This document shows, one piece after another, positions 27,001-35,058 of a stretch of DNA of 64,000 nt; position 1 is the stretch's first letter; the number at the start of each line of letters is the position of its first letter. The DNA is from a virus. The notes beneath the pieces were generated by a model that made no database searches, had not been told where the DNA came from, and was given only the letters and a program-made list of their open reading frames with translations. The stretch is taken from the IMG/VR virus record IMGVR_UViG_3300028920_000057, positions 1 through 64,000 of that record. The stretch is one strand, 5' to 3'. Both the position numbers and the translations under genes were made by a program.

Positions 27001-27930
27001 CCACAAATCATCAAAATCCACTGCTGCCAACCCCAATCCCTCTTCTTCGATAATTGAGCTGGAACATGAAGATGACGAAAGCAGTGCTTGCTCTTGTGAG
27101 CTGCTGCAACTGCTGCTGCCACCGCTACTGCAACTGCTGCTGCTTGCTGCCTCTTCCTCAATTTCTGAGAAAGGATCATAATTAATTACGAACTCCGGCG
27201 CCATAATAAGCCATTGATGCTTTGTTCTACCGTACAAGTCCTGCGGAGCCCACCTTGGAGAATAGCCATATGTAAGCTGGTATGGCACATATTGCGGTAC
27301 AATAAATCTGTCTTCACCAGGAGTTTTATATTTACAATAATCGGTTCCCGTAGAGAAATTGCAGGTAGGAGAATTGGGATCCAGATCTCTCAAGTATCTA
27401 TAGGATTTCACGTTCTTAAAGAAATCAAAGCCCTCGTTTTGTACTTTAGAGAACTTAGGCTGATTCAGATTTAATTCAGACTGACTGCTTCCCTCATACC
27501 AGAATACGTTGATATGGTAGTCAAGCAATTCCTGTTCATCTTCTACATCAAGAGGATCTTTTACATGTTGAAGCGCGTACTTCGCAAGTCCGATAAAAGA
27601 CAGCGGCAAATCGGTTCTGTACTCTGTGTCCGTCAGATTCTTGGGAGGATATACGTTGACCATCACCCATGCATTAAACAGGGCCAGGTTGTCGATGAAG
27701 TTTTCTGCCGGATCACTACAATATAAATCTTGCGATATAGAGCTATACTCAATTAATGTAGCCGTGCTTAATCCGATAGAATCCCAAGGAATACTCAAAA
27801 GAGATGCAGGTATATTGAAATCATCCGCGCCTATCCCGGCCCAATTTGCTTCACCACCAAGCAGGTTTGATTCAAAATCATACTTGATGGCGTCGGCCAT
27901 CTGGAAATCTTTATTGATTGCTAATGGCAT
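24046..27930 (-). CDS. Large multidomain distal tail/fibre protein with Ser and Cys-Ser linkers
   Basis: A 1294-aa protein. Four Ser-rich linkers split it into domains, at residues about 264-300 (SSSSCSSGGSSSCSSS type), 440-475, 515-525 and 770-780. Two related beta domains are visible (GTDNYNGTYVV...FVSETFGTDA near 370-410, and NTDSYDGKHTI...YTPETFDEDA near 640-680). The C-terminus carries HINRFQNPHRVSG, a version of the NPHxV motif found in many phage tail fibres and shared with the next gene upstream. Cys inside otherwise pure Ser tracts is unusual. It is probably a fibre or baseplate-fibre connector. Confidence 0.8.
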   Translation of the reverse strand: MPLAINKDFQMADAIKYDFESNLLGGEANWAGIGADDFNIPASLLSIPWDSIGLSTATLIEYSSISQDLYCSDPAENFIDNLALFNAWVMVNVYPPKNLTDTEYRTDLPLSFIGLAKYALQHVKDPLDVEDEQELLDYHINVFWYEGSSQSELNLNQPKFSKVQNEGFDFFKNVKSYRYLRDLDPNSPTCNFSTGTDYCKYKTPGEDRFIVPQYVPYQLTYGYSPRWAPQDLYGRTKHQWLIMAPEFVINYDPFSEIEEEAASSSSCSSGGSSSCSSSQEQALLSSSSCSSSIIEEEGLGLAAVDFDDLWNTIFGGGGSGYDNRSGQSFYTIYPLPQLEFSLSGGHAISVGDSTKFGLYIPDHRITLGSSVTIRGTDNYNGTYVVSDAPSANMIILRRTFVSETFGTDAMLTLLDATAWLYSNPKKYTIFRTAFEDITLDVCGIDNRAASSSSAEEVSSSSLSSSSSALSSSCEIPSSSAGPYEFCPGLNVFGNYYYKIYIDEVIREFTCPTDSEEGSSSSSSSGCVYAISQLEGFPTYRQINLFKNATMLDLAEFGGYDRYFTDSWIRLDEQLDYYADYFGHRDVTIPESIIRRIDGYLTGSAQSAGDGLTRLEIKLENTVQHSFRVDDIVTIENTDSYDGKHTITAVSATAIIIDTDYTPETFDEDADTIKLNAPYTFAGDLYNGTALMIDTVNRALQYEEDKRLQQTETIVRYGNTGYFDIVQRMEEALGEIETNMERAFAGFEERIAEEVELSESSLVSISDILNVNEGSSSSAGPETSTLENNFADPDPDLSPITLDSPHGVIKNAYYDIIPKAAGNINTLIDAYNSEFWTVRLIGPMIKVNPQSVKITREAPTLGQSYSNLASTGKLAVKYNIIPTVKNTELALTPTVEEYTDETKQPYFTIADNKITTGSFYQRLHTIEAIPNYNVTVTYDQPVPTPYIYGDSNITNTVSFDFGLEALNFKTGLDLDFDNKIVFKLYTHYKGKYRDVTSALSDDLSFWDEQDRTTEGVTYSGANGSNRYRWTSTDKRLQGDITFDPEDIPSDFFDEAAEDQGVLIKTIDIVLFYLDEGDAELMPICLLPAFMYKIQYQADVVLKYNSDNSFRDIMEDNNVDNPYYIVLGDREGLISGYVEVNLTDFIGATGNRLLTIGQALDMFDGDIGLAHIYNGSVGPYEMTYSAGTAQFSQAAIEQIISDYQSGTLQYRHLFNVNYEGVIIPFYVYRQIPATADADTIDIEDYVAPELGNTYRSIREWNGSQPLAQTSGLYSHINRFQNPHRVSGTEGTYLIYE

Positions 27931-27943
27931 TTATCTCTCCGTA

Positions 27944-28684
27944 TTAAGCGCCAGAAGAATCGGAAGAAGAATCAGAAGACGATGAAGATTCTTCTTCAGA
28001 ACTACTGGACTCTGATGATGATGAAGACGATTCGCCGGAAATCGGCGCTGTCGCATCTAAGCCCCTTGGATCTGGCTGATAAACAACATTTCTATCCGTA
28101 AGCTGCGAAGCTGTAACTTTATGTGGATTGTTATAGTCCGCTATATGTTCGTCCAAAGTTTGCTGCGATACCTGGAGTCTGTTTAAGATATCGCTTTTTG
28201 CTGCCGCAGTAGTATTGGCTGCATTATCTATTTGGGTTTCAAGCCTGTCGGTATTTGTTTCCAGCTTGTTCGTAAGTGTTTCAAACTTGGTTTGAACCGT
28301 AGTGAGCAAACTTGAAAGAGTCGTATTGATAGTCTGAATAGACGTAAGCTCGTCTTTGGTGGTCTCAATAAACTGTTCGATTGCTGTATCTAATTTGGCG
28401 TCGATATAGCTTTTCAATTCCCCGATAGACTCCTCTCTGGCAGTGGAAAGGGCCTGGGTATATTCCTGTACGACTTCGTTCATCTTCTCCCGAAGCTGAA
28501 CAAATCTGCGAGCTACTGCAAGTTCAACTTCCTTTGCCGCATCCTCGACCTCATATTTAAATGCGTCGATGGATTCTGCCAGGACCTGCATATTTTTATT
28601 GATAGCATGCCCCCAGTTGTTGTCTCCTGGATTGAAATAAACTATCTGTTGGCCTGTTAAGCCAGGTAAACTTGTTATTGACAT
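27944..28684 (-). CDS. Coiled-coil tail fibre-type protein with NPHxV motif and Ser-rich tail
   Basis: A 246-aa protein. Residues about 35-190 are a long heptad-like helix (VQTKFETLTNKLETNTDRLE), followed by the fibre motif HIADYNNPHKVTASQL, and ending in a Ser/Glu/Asp tail (about residues 219-244). The helix suggests a trimeric rod. The NPHxVT motif is widespread in phage tail fibre and collar proteins. It lies directly downstream of the 1072-aa baseplate protein, the usual position for a fibre or fibre-attachment protein. Confidence 0.8.
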   Translation of the reverse strand: MSITSLPGLTGQQIVYFNPGDNNWGHAINKNMQVLAESIDAFKYEVEDAAKEVELAVARRFVQLREKMNEVVQEYTQALSTAREESIGELKSYIDAKLDTAIEQFIETTKDELTSIQTINTTLSSLLTTVQTKFETLTNKLETNTDRLETQIDNAANTTAAAKSDILNRLQVSQQTLDEHIADYNNPHKVTASQLTDRNVVYQPDPRGLDATAPISGESSSSSSESSSSEEESSSSSDSSSDSSGA

Positions 28685-28697
28685 TTATAGACTCCTA

Positions 28698-31600
28698 TTA
28701 ATTACCAAAGTCTTCATCCCACTGATATCCCCATCCATCTTTATCTCCATCATAATAATTATCATTACTCGTATATGCCGGAGCAGATGGCGCGCTGAAT
28801 ACAGTAAAATCGGTTTCTATCTTAATGGGCGGATTATAATTAATGCCTTGGCTCGATGTTTCGTCTGGGTCATAGATTATTCTATGTCTACCCTTGCCTT
28901 GACCGTTATAAAGAGCGAAGTCTGTATCGACTATTAAAGCTTCGCTGAATTCTCCGGTTAATTTGATATAGAAAAATCCCCGCTTATAGCGAATATCATA
29001 ATCGATCTCGGTATATTCGCTCGTCAGATCTGTTTCGTATTCAATATATAGTTCTGCCGTATAGACATCGTCGCTTAGCAGTGTAAGCTTATCGTTTTCA
29101 TCTATAGAGAACTGAACCTCTTGAAGTTCAACGCTATGATCTGTCATAATAATAGGAGCTTGAGGATTATGCTCTTGAGATAGAAAATAATGCTCGTCCG
29201 GCAAAACTGTAACGTAGTGATTTTCATCTACAATTGTTCCATCTATATCTACGATCTTCAAAGATAGATTATATATAGACGCAGAGCTCGACAGAGAAGA
29301 AGATGAGCTGGTAGGAGATTGTTCTTTGATGTAGAGTTCTTGATCGGCTCTGCAATATACTATATTGTTAATATCTCTCAGCTCTCTACCATCAAGCGCT
29401 TCCGATAAAGAATCTGGATCAAGCTTATAGTAAACAAGATCGGTTAACAGCTCTCGTCTTTTATCTATGTATAGATAGAACTGCATCTCTCCGATATAGA
29501 AGAATCCCGGCTTGACCTGTGGATTATAATTGTCTGCGACACCAACAACCTCTAAGTCTTTAAAGATCTCGAAGTCCTCCAATGTTGCATTGACGCCACT
29601 CTGTATATCAGTAAGCTTTGTCCCATTTACATGATATGTTTCCGATTCTTCCGCGTCAACCCTCCCAAGCAATTGGCCGTTTGCATCAAGAAGCCAAGAG
29701 AAAAATCCGTCGTTATATGCCCTTAGAGTTCCTCCTCCGACCAGGTTTTGGGATATCATGTCCCATCTATCTCGGCCTGCAATTTGTCTGTCCCAGGTAT
29801 CGTGAATCAAATTGCGAAGCTCTATAGCTCTATTGTGAGTTCTGTTCAGTTCTTGTGCCGTAATACTTAAGTCTTGAAAAGCCGCAAACGCATCTTCATC
29901 AAAAGTATCTATCCTTACAGGAAGATAATCCATTGAAATATTAACCGTATCGCCATCCACGTCTCTCAGATTGATTGCCCTCAAAGTATCCATCGTCGTC
30001 AAGCCTATTTCACTATCTATCGTGAAGCCTTCGGCCTGTAATTGACGAACCAGATCTCCTATTGATAAACTCGTTAAATCAATCTCGTATTCATAATATC
30101 GATACTGCACTTCTACGCTTGTCGTTTTAGCTGGATCAGCATAATGATTAAACTGCAAGATAGTAGAGAATTCGTCGTGAGAATATAATGCAGCAGGATA
30201 TATTTTGTCGTCAACCTTTACGCTTATGATATTACGGATAGGATATGATAATGTAACATAAGCATAATTTGTGTCAGGCTGAACTGTCTCGGTTATTACG
30301 GCATCTGGCTGAGAAATATAAAGCATTTCCTTGCGTTTTATCAGAGCCATATTATCTCTGATAGATATGATGCTGGAGATTATTTCTCTGCCGAGCCTTA
30401 GAGTAATGGCATTCAAGATGTCTCGATTGTTACAGCCCGTAGCATAATTTGTACTATAATCGATCATCCTGTTTTTATATCTGTAATTTGATTCTCCTTC
30501 AAGACGAGGAAAATCCCGTATCAAACCATGTTCATCAAGCAGATTAAAATACGGAGCATAAGCAATATCATAGCTAGACAATCCTGTAAGCGTTGCATAT
30601 TCTTCTCTAAAGACAATATCGTTTGTGTCGTCGTCTATAAAATAATAGTCATATTTTAATTCGATCTCCCGCGTAACAACGACGTCCGTAGTTGAAGAAA
30701 CAAAGATCTTGTATGGATCTTCAAAAGTCCCGATAAGAGATATGGTGCCGGTTTCCAGGAAGTCAGAGTTAGACAAAGCAACACGTTTTGTAACCGTCAG
30801 GATGTTATCTTCTTCTTCCGGGGCGTCAGGCGTAATCCATAATAGACTATATGTATATTCTGAAGCCCCACTTGAGCTCGACGAGGAAGACGAGGATGAC
30901 GCTTCCTCACCATCTCGAACAAGAGCTACTATGTTTTCATCTTGTAAATATATGTCGATTATTTCTGATGTCGCTTCATCCAGAACACCATTTGGCATTA
31001 ATTCTTCAAGAGTATATCTGTATACAACCGAGCCATCAATAGTTTTAATAATCTGTCCATTATCAACAGAGAACTCTTGAGGATATAGAGTACCAAAGAA
31101 TTCTACTTTGAAATCAAAGAACGATTTACCAGTTGTAAACGGTTCGTCAATCGCCGCTTCTGTATCGGAAATACGAGCATACGTCGCAGGAGTTCTGCGA
31201 TACATGTCGTTTATACTATTCGTATAGTAAACTCTTCTACCATCGCCCATCAAATAATAAGGATCTGTTTCATTGGTAAGTAACCAATATGGAGTTTCGT
31301 CTGCCTTTCTTGACCATCCGTGATGCTCATAGTCGAGCCATAAGGCGATCTTTGCTCCGGCCGGATCTCCCTCTATAGTTATTTGTGTCAACTCTCTGGC
31401 GTCGGAATCCTTTAAATCAATCACAGAGCTAAAATCCGAGACCTCATAGCTATAATCGGCTCCAGTAGTAATGTTGGCGCCCTCGAGTGTAATTTTGCTT
31501 ATAGAGCCTCCTGAGACGCTTAGATAGAATGGTCGATTCCTTGCTATTTGTACGGATAGATATTGGGTGTATCCATCCGCCGTTTCTATCCAGTTAAGAT

Positions 31601-31916
31601 AGCCGTCTTTAACGTCCATAGAAAAGTCGGAATTACTAATTAGATTAACTGGATCATTGAGATAATCGTCATCAGAAACATGCGGCGTGACATAAAGTGC
31701 GCTTGGCATGTTGAGGATCGTAGTAGATAAATGCTGGCCGGTAGATATGGCAGATTGATATTCCAGAACATCGGTCAAGATTTCCCCCATAACAGGGCTC
31801 ATCAATCTACGCCAATTAGAATTTACCTTCCCACGAAAAGGATGCCATTCAGGAAAACGATTCGCAAACCGCGTAGTTTGCTCATTGTAACCTTCAAGTC
31901 TTATTTTTGTCTGCAT
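28698..31916 (-). CDS. Large baseplate protein downstream of baseplate J (gpI position)
   Basis: A 1072-aa protein. The first about 90 residues (WHPFRGKVNSNWRRLMSPVMGE) include a helical segment typical of proteins that seat on the baseplate ring. Long beta domains follow. Two poly-Ser linkers occur (about residue 340, ten Ser after GEEA, and about residue 872). In P2-like tails the gene after J encodes tail protein I, and position alone suggests a similar wedge or fibre-attachment role. Sequence identity to gpI is not evident. A 63-nt gap before its ATG holds an AGGA site but no clear promoter or terminator. Confidence 0.75.
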   Translation of the reverse strand: MQTKIRLEGYNEQTTRFANRFPEWHPFRGKVNSNWRRLMSPVMGEILTDVLEYQSAISTGQHLSTTILNMPSALYVTPHVSDDDYLNDPVNLISNSDFSMDVKDGYLNWIETADGYTQYLSVQIARNRPFYLSVSGGSISKITLEGANITTGADYSYEVSDFSSVIDLKDSDARELTQITIEGDPAGAKIALWLDYEHHGWSRKADETPYWLLTNETDPYYLMGDGRRVYYTNSINDMYRRTPATYARISDTEAAIDEPFTTGKSFFDFKVEFFGTLYPQEFSVDNGQIIKTIDGSVVYRYTLEELMPNGVLDEATSEIIDIYLQDENIVALVRDGEEASSSSSSSSSSGASEYTYSLLWITPDAPEEEDNILTVTKRVALSNSDFLETGTISLIGTFEDPYKIFVSSTTDVVVTREIELKYDYYFIDDDTNDIVFREEYATLTGLSSYDIAYAPYFNLLDEHGLIRDFPRLEGESNYRYKNRMIDYSTNYATGCNNRDILNAITLRLGREIISSIISIRDNMALIKRKEMLYISQPDAVITETVQPDTNYAYVTLSYPIRNIISVKVDDKIYPAALYSHDEFSTILQFNHYADPAKTTSVEVQYRYYEYEIDLTSLSIGDLVRQLQAEGFTIDSEIGLTTMDTLRAINLRDVDGDTVNISMDYLPVRIDTFDEDAFAAFQDLSITAQELNRTHNRAIELRNLIHDTWDRQIAGRDRWDMISQNLVGGGTLRAYNDGFFSWLLDANGQLLGRVDAEESETYHVNGTKLTDIQSGVNATLEDFEIFKDLEVVGVADNYNPQVKPGFFYIGEMQFYLYIDKRRELLTDLVYYKLDPDSLSEALDGRELRDINNIVYCRADQELYIKEQSPTSSSSSLSSSASIYNLSLKIVDIDGTIVDENHYVTVLPDEHYFLSQEHNPQAPIIMTDHSVELQEVQFSIDENDKLTLLSDDVYTAELYIEYETDLTSEYTEIDYDIRYKRGFFYIKLTGEFSEALIVDTDFALYNGQGKGRHRIIYDPDETSSQGINYNPPIKIETDFTVFSAPSAPAYTSNDNYYDGDKDGWGYQWDEDFGN

Positions 31917-31979
31917 AATTATATCCTAAATGGTGTACTTCCGATTGGTTTACTAAAAAGTATATCCTATCTAGTATAA

Positions 31980-33125
31980 TTAGAAATAAACCCGGACAGG
32001 CTCAGTTACAGTAATGTCAAAGAGAGCCAATTCGTCATCCTTGAGTGTATATGTCTTATCCTGCTGAACGATCCCGTCAATACACAGCTTCAATACTCTG
32101 CCAGTTACACCAGGATTCGCGGCAAATACGGGGTCTAAAGCCTCTGATGGATTTATTAAATCTCCAACACTGGCTGTCGATAAGACCGTACCAAATTCTC
32201 TCTTAAGATTATTTTGAATTGTAAGCTGTTGTGTTTCAGAGAGTTGAAGTCCACTGAATTGATATTCAACGTAGACAGAAACATATTTTGGACCTTCAAC
32301 AATAACCGTAGAACCAGCAGGTGCAACCGCTAAGACATTACCTCTAACACGATCGACCGTAGATGGGCTAACGGTATTGCCCTCGGGAATAACAAGAATA
32401 TAGATAACGCCGGGACCGAACTGGTCTGTATTAATGATAATGTCGCTAACTCCCGTCACAGATAATGCCGCGAGCCTTACTGCGGTTTCATTGCCTGTTT
32501 CTGACGCAAGATGTGCCTGAGAGATTCTATATCGGTAATTGTTATCTGTCTCAACTTCCTGTCCATTCGCTATTGCTCCCAAGTTTGTAACGCTTAATCC
32601 TTCAATATCAATACTTGTCAACGCTCCAGCAGAAACATTATAGACCTCACCTACTTCAAGTCCTATTACGGGGACAAAAACAGAAGATGCAAAATCGTCT
32701 TCAAGATAAGTATCGGCCGAGACCTGATATGAAATCTCTCCAGTAGTGTCCGTAATGACTGTGCCTTCCGGGACTTTATAGCCGATACCATTATCAAATG
32801 GTAAATAATCTGCGAGAACTCCTGTTGTCGTACTGATAAGAACGTTTTGATCTTGAGCAGAAACATTGGCTGGGACCGCTTCTAATCGGCTAAGACCAAA
32901 CAGATCTTCTCCAATCAAATCCAGATATCCAGCTTCAGCAGATCGTAAAAATGCAGAAGAAGTTACAAATCTAATGTCCCTCAGAATATCTATTCTTTCA
33001 TCCAAAAAGGCGTCTACAATGGCCCTAACTACACTCCCTGTAGAGAAAGCATTTAAGCCCTGAACGCTTAATCTGGAAAAAACACGGTCTGCAATTGTGG
33101 AGGGTGCGGTTTGTTCTATAAACAT
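31980..33125 (-). CDS. Baseplate J-like wedge protein
   Basis: A 381-aa protein with the classic Baseplate_J layout. The N-terminal helical segment includes DLIGEDLFGLSRLEA. A beta segment follows with VPEGTVITDTTGEISYQV and a VxxAGxL pattern (YNVSAGALTSI). The middle reads NNYRYRISQAHLASETGNETAVRLAALSV, and the C-terminal half carries GVIYILVIPEG and VGDLINPSEALD. The length is normal for the family. The J protein, equivalent to T4 gp6, forms the inner wedge ring that transmits the sheath contraction signal. It follows the gp25/W-like gene, the canonical order in contractile tails. Confidence 0.93.
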   Translation of the reverse strand: MFIEQTAPSTIADRVFSRLSVQGLNAFSTGSVVRAIVDAFLDERIDILRDIRFVTSSAFLRSAEAGYLDLIGEDLFGLSRLEAVPANVSAQDQNVLISTTTGVLADYLPFDNGIGYKVPEGTVITDTTGEISYQVSADTYLEDDFASSVFVPVIGLEVGEVYNVSAGALTSIDIEGLSVTNLGAIANGQEVETDNNYRYRISQAHLASETGNETAVRLAALSVTGVSDIIINTDQFGPGVIYILVIPEGNTVSPSTVDRVRGNVLAVAPAGSTVIVEGPKYVSVYVEYQFSGLQLSETQQLTIQNNLKREFGTVLSTASVGDLINPSEALDPVFAANPGVTGRVLKLCIDGIVQQDKTYTLKDDELALFDITVTEPVRVYF

Positions 33126-33136
33126 CTGTTATCTCC

Positions 33137-33589
33137 CTATTGGCTATCTATATATGATAACTTACCTGTGCTAAGATGCAACCTGAAGGATATCGTCGCC
33201 TCTTCGCCTGTATGATATTCTTCGTTTTGATCTACATATTCTATGTTCTTTATTCTCAAGGTTATAGAAATCTGATCAGGAAATTCAGTATGAGGATATA
33301 TTATAACATCATAATCCGCAGGCGCCAGCAAGAATTCTTTGGCCAGTGCCCGCTGGATGTCGTTCTTGATTCGGTTATATGTTTCCTCGTTATTTGGAGA
33401 CCCCGCATGCCGTTCAAGGCCCGCCATGGCCCCGGAATCTGGACGCCATTCCAGAGGGCTGGTAAGAACTCTGAAAATAGCAGACTGGACGAGAGCCAAA
33501 GGTTCATCTGCTATCTTTAAGTCCCCATTTTCTATAACGAGGTCCATGTCCTCGTCTAACAAGATGTCTTTTATATTAAATACGGCCAT
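33137..33589 (-). CDS. Baseplate wedge protein, gp25/W-like
   Basis: A 150-aa protein with the features of the gp25/GPW lysozyme-like wedge family: an N-terminal strand pair (DMDLVIENGDLKIADE), then a helix (LALVQSAIFRVLTSPLEWRP), a GLERHAGSPNNEE turn, a second helix (IKNDIQRALAKEF) and C-terminal strands (DQISITLRIKNIEY). The length is typical. The family caps the inner baseplate wedge and nucleates the sheath. Its gene is coupled to the 486-aa gene (TAATG-type junction), and J follows, as expected. Confidence 0.88.
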   Translation of the reverse strand: MAVFNIKDILLDEDMDLVIENGDLKIADEPLALVQSAIFRVLTSPLEWRPDSGAMAGLERHAGSPNNEETYNRIKNDIQRALAKEFLLAPADYDVIIYPHTEFPDQISITLRIKNIEYVDQNEEYHTGEEATISFRLHLSTGKLSYIDSQ

Positions 33590-35049
33590 TAGTTTCTCCG
33601 AATAAATTCATCTATATCAGATTTTGTGTTTTGTCCCGTAGATTTATCAAAGATATTTACTGCACTATCGATGACGTTGTTAGAATCTAATCCGCCCCGA
33701 GCTATCTGAGATTTTGGTAATCCCTTTTCATTGTTTTGCTCTCTGGCTTCTTTCGCATATTCTTCTAATCTTTCCTCTATACCAGATTTCTCTAGTGTAT
33801 ATTCAAACCCTTTAAGCAGCGCCGCCATGCCCGCAACCATAATAGCCTTATCCCCTAATTGGCCCAAGGCTCTGTTCCACGTTTTTACGCCAGTAACATT
33901 ATTACTATCAAACCATTTACCTAGAATATTCGGTTTCCATCCTTTGAATTCGAATGAGAACGGCTGAGGTTTGTACCATACTTTCTGACTAAGGTTCTTG
34001 TAAAACTTGTTCATCTTTAATGCGGCCAGCCCTACCTTGGTTTCGAGAAACTGACTGCCGGCCTTCTTCTTTTTGTTCTTATTCTTATTAGAACTTTCCC
34101 CTCTGGTTTTATCTCCGAGCTCGAGAGATGCCTCTCCTGCAAAGATTCCTTTTGCCTTATTCTTCATCAAGCTCTCTACCTTTTTATAGGCCTTAGACTT
34201 CTTTATTTTAGACTTAAAGGTATTCTTGATTTCATCAATGGTCTTATTTATAACTTGCTCGTCAGAGAAATCTTTCTCATCTTTCGTGACTCCTTTATTG
34301 CCCACTGCGGCGGCTTCTGTATCCAAGATGGTTTTTCTAAAGTTCTCATCATAGTTAACCAGTTTGGGATTAGCACTTTCAGGAGGGACTCCAACGGTTA
34401 CTTCAAGCGCTGTTTTCTCTGGATCAATATAAAAATCATAAACCTCAGCTCCGTTATAATTGATTGTGAATGTCTCAACTTTATCTCGTATAACAAGTTC
34501 AGCTTTCTTTTCTATCTCTTTAGTGAAAATAGAATCTCCGAATATTCTACGGGCAACACGACGTCCTTTTGCAGACCCGCCAGCGGCTCGCGCCTTTGAT
34601 AAAACCGTAGTTACTCTCTGGATCGCACCTCTATAAACTTCAAAAGGAACGGCTCGAACTTCCAGTGTTATAATAGCGCTGGTAGGGGGAATACAATTCT
34701 TGTATTCATTTTGAAAATCGTGAGCATCCTTTTTGACGCCTTCCACGTCCCGAAAGGCCTGCTGAGTTACGCTAGTTGCAACTACATTTTTCTGCCCCAA
34801 AGTAACGTCTTTTCTATTCACCGCCTCTATTCCTGCTACTGCTTGTGTTTTTATCTCATTTGCAGTATCAAGCGCTTGCTGTTTAATCTCTTCGGAAGCG
34901 GCTTCATATGTATCGTAGTTCTTTTTAATCTCTACCTTTTTGGGCTTCCAGCTCATAATGCGATAAAGAGTCCTCTTATTACGCGCAACCTGGTTAAAGG
35001 TTTTTGAACTATCAAGCGTCTGAGTAGTTTGCACATTAGGCGGAGGCAT
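33589..35049 (-). CDS. Baseplate-associated protein of unknown family
   Basis: A 486-aa protein. The N-terminal third is helical and charged (about residues 40-115). A beta-containing segment follows (about 125-230), then a long Lys-rich region (KSKIKKSKAYKKVESLMKNK, NKNKNKKKKAG) and a C-terminal helical part with one hydrophobic stretch (AIMVAGMAALLKGF). It has no poly-Ser linkers, unlike many neighbours. Position between the giant hub and the gp25-like gene suggests a hub, spike or wedge component. No spike motif is recognisable. Confidence 0.7.
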   Translation of the reverse strand: MPPPNVQTTQTLDSSKTFNQVARNKRTLYRIMSWKPKKVEIKKNYDTYEAASEEIKQQALDTANEIKTQAVAGIEAVNRKDVTLGQKNVVATSVTQQAFRDVEGVKKDAHDFQNEYKNCIPPTSAIITLEVRAVPFEVYRGAIQRVTTVLSKARAAGGSAKGRRVARRIFGDSIFTKEIEKKAELVIRDKVETFTINYNGAEVYDFYIDPEKTALEVTVGVPPESANPKLVNYDENFRKTILDTEAAAVGNKGVTKDEKDFSDEQVINKTIDEIKNTFKSKIKKSKAYKKVESLMKNKAKGIFAGEASLELGDKTRGESSNKNKNKKKKAGSQFLETKVGLAALKMNKFYKNLSQKVWYKPQPFSFEFKGWKPNILGKWFDSNNVTGVKTWNRALGQLGDKAIMVAGMAALLKGFEYTLEKSGIEERLEEYAKEAREQNNEKGLPKSQIARGGLDSNNVIDSAVNIFDKSTGQNTKSDIDEFIRRN

Positions 35050-35058
35050 TTTGATCTC

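Noticed and set aside
31917-31979. Promoter in the 63-nt gap before the 1072-aa gene
   Set aside because: TATACT and TATAAT-like hexamers occur, but no -35 element at suitable spacing and no hairpin were found.
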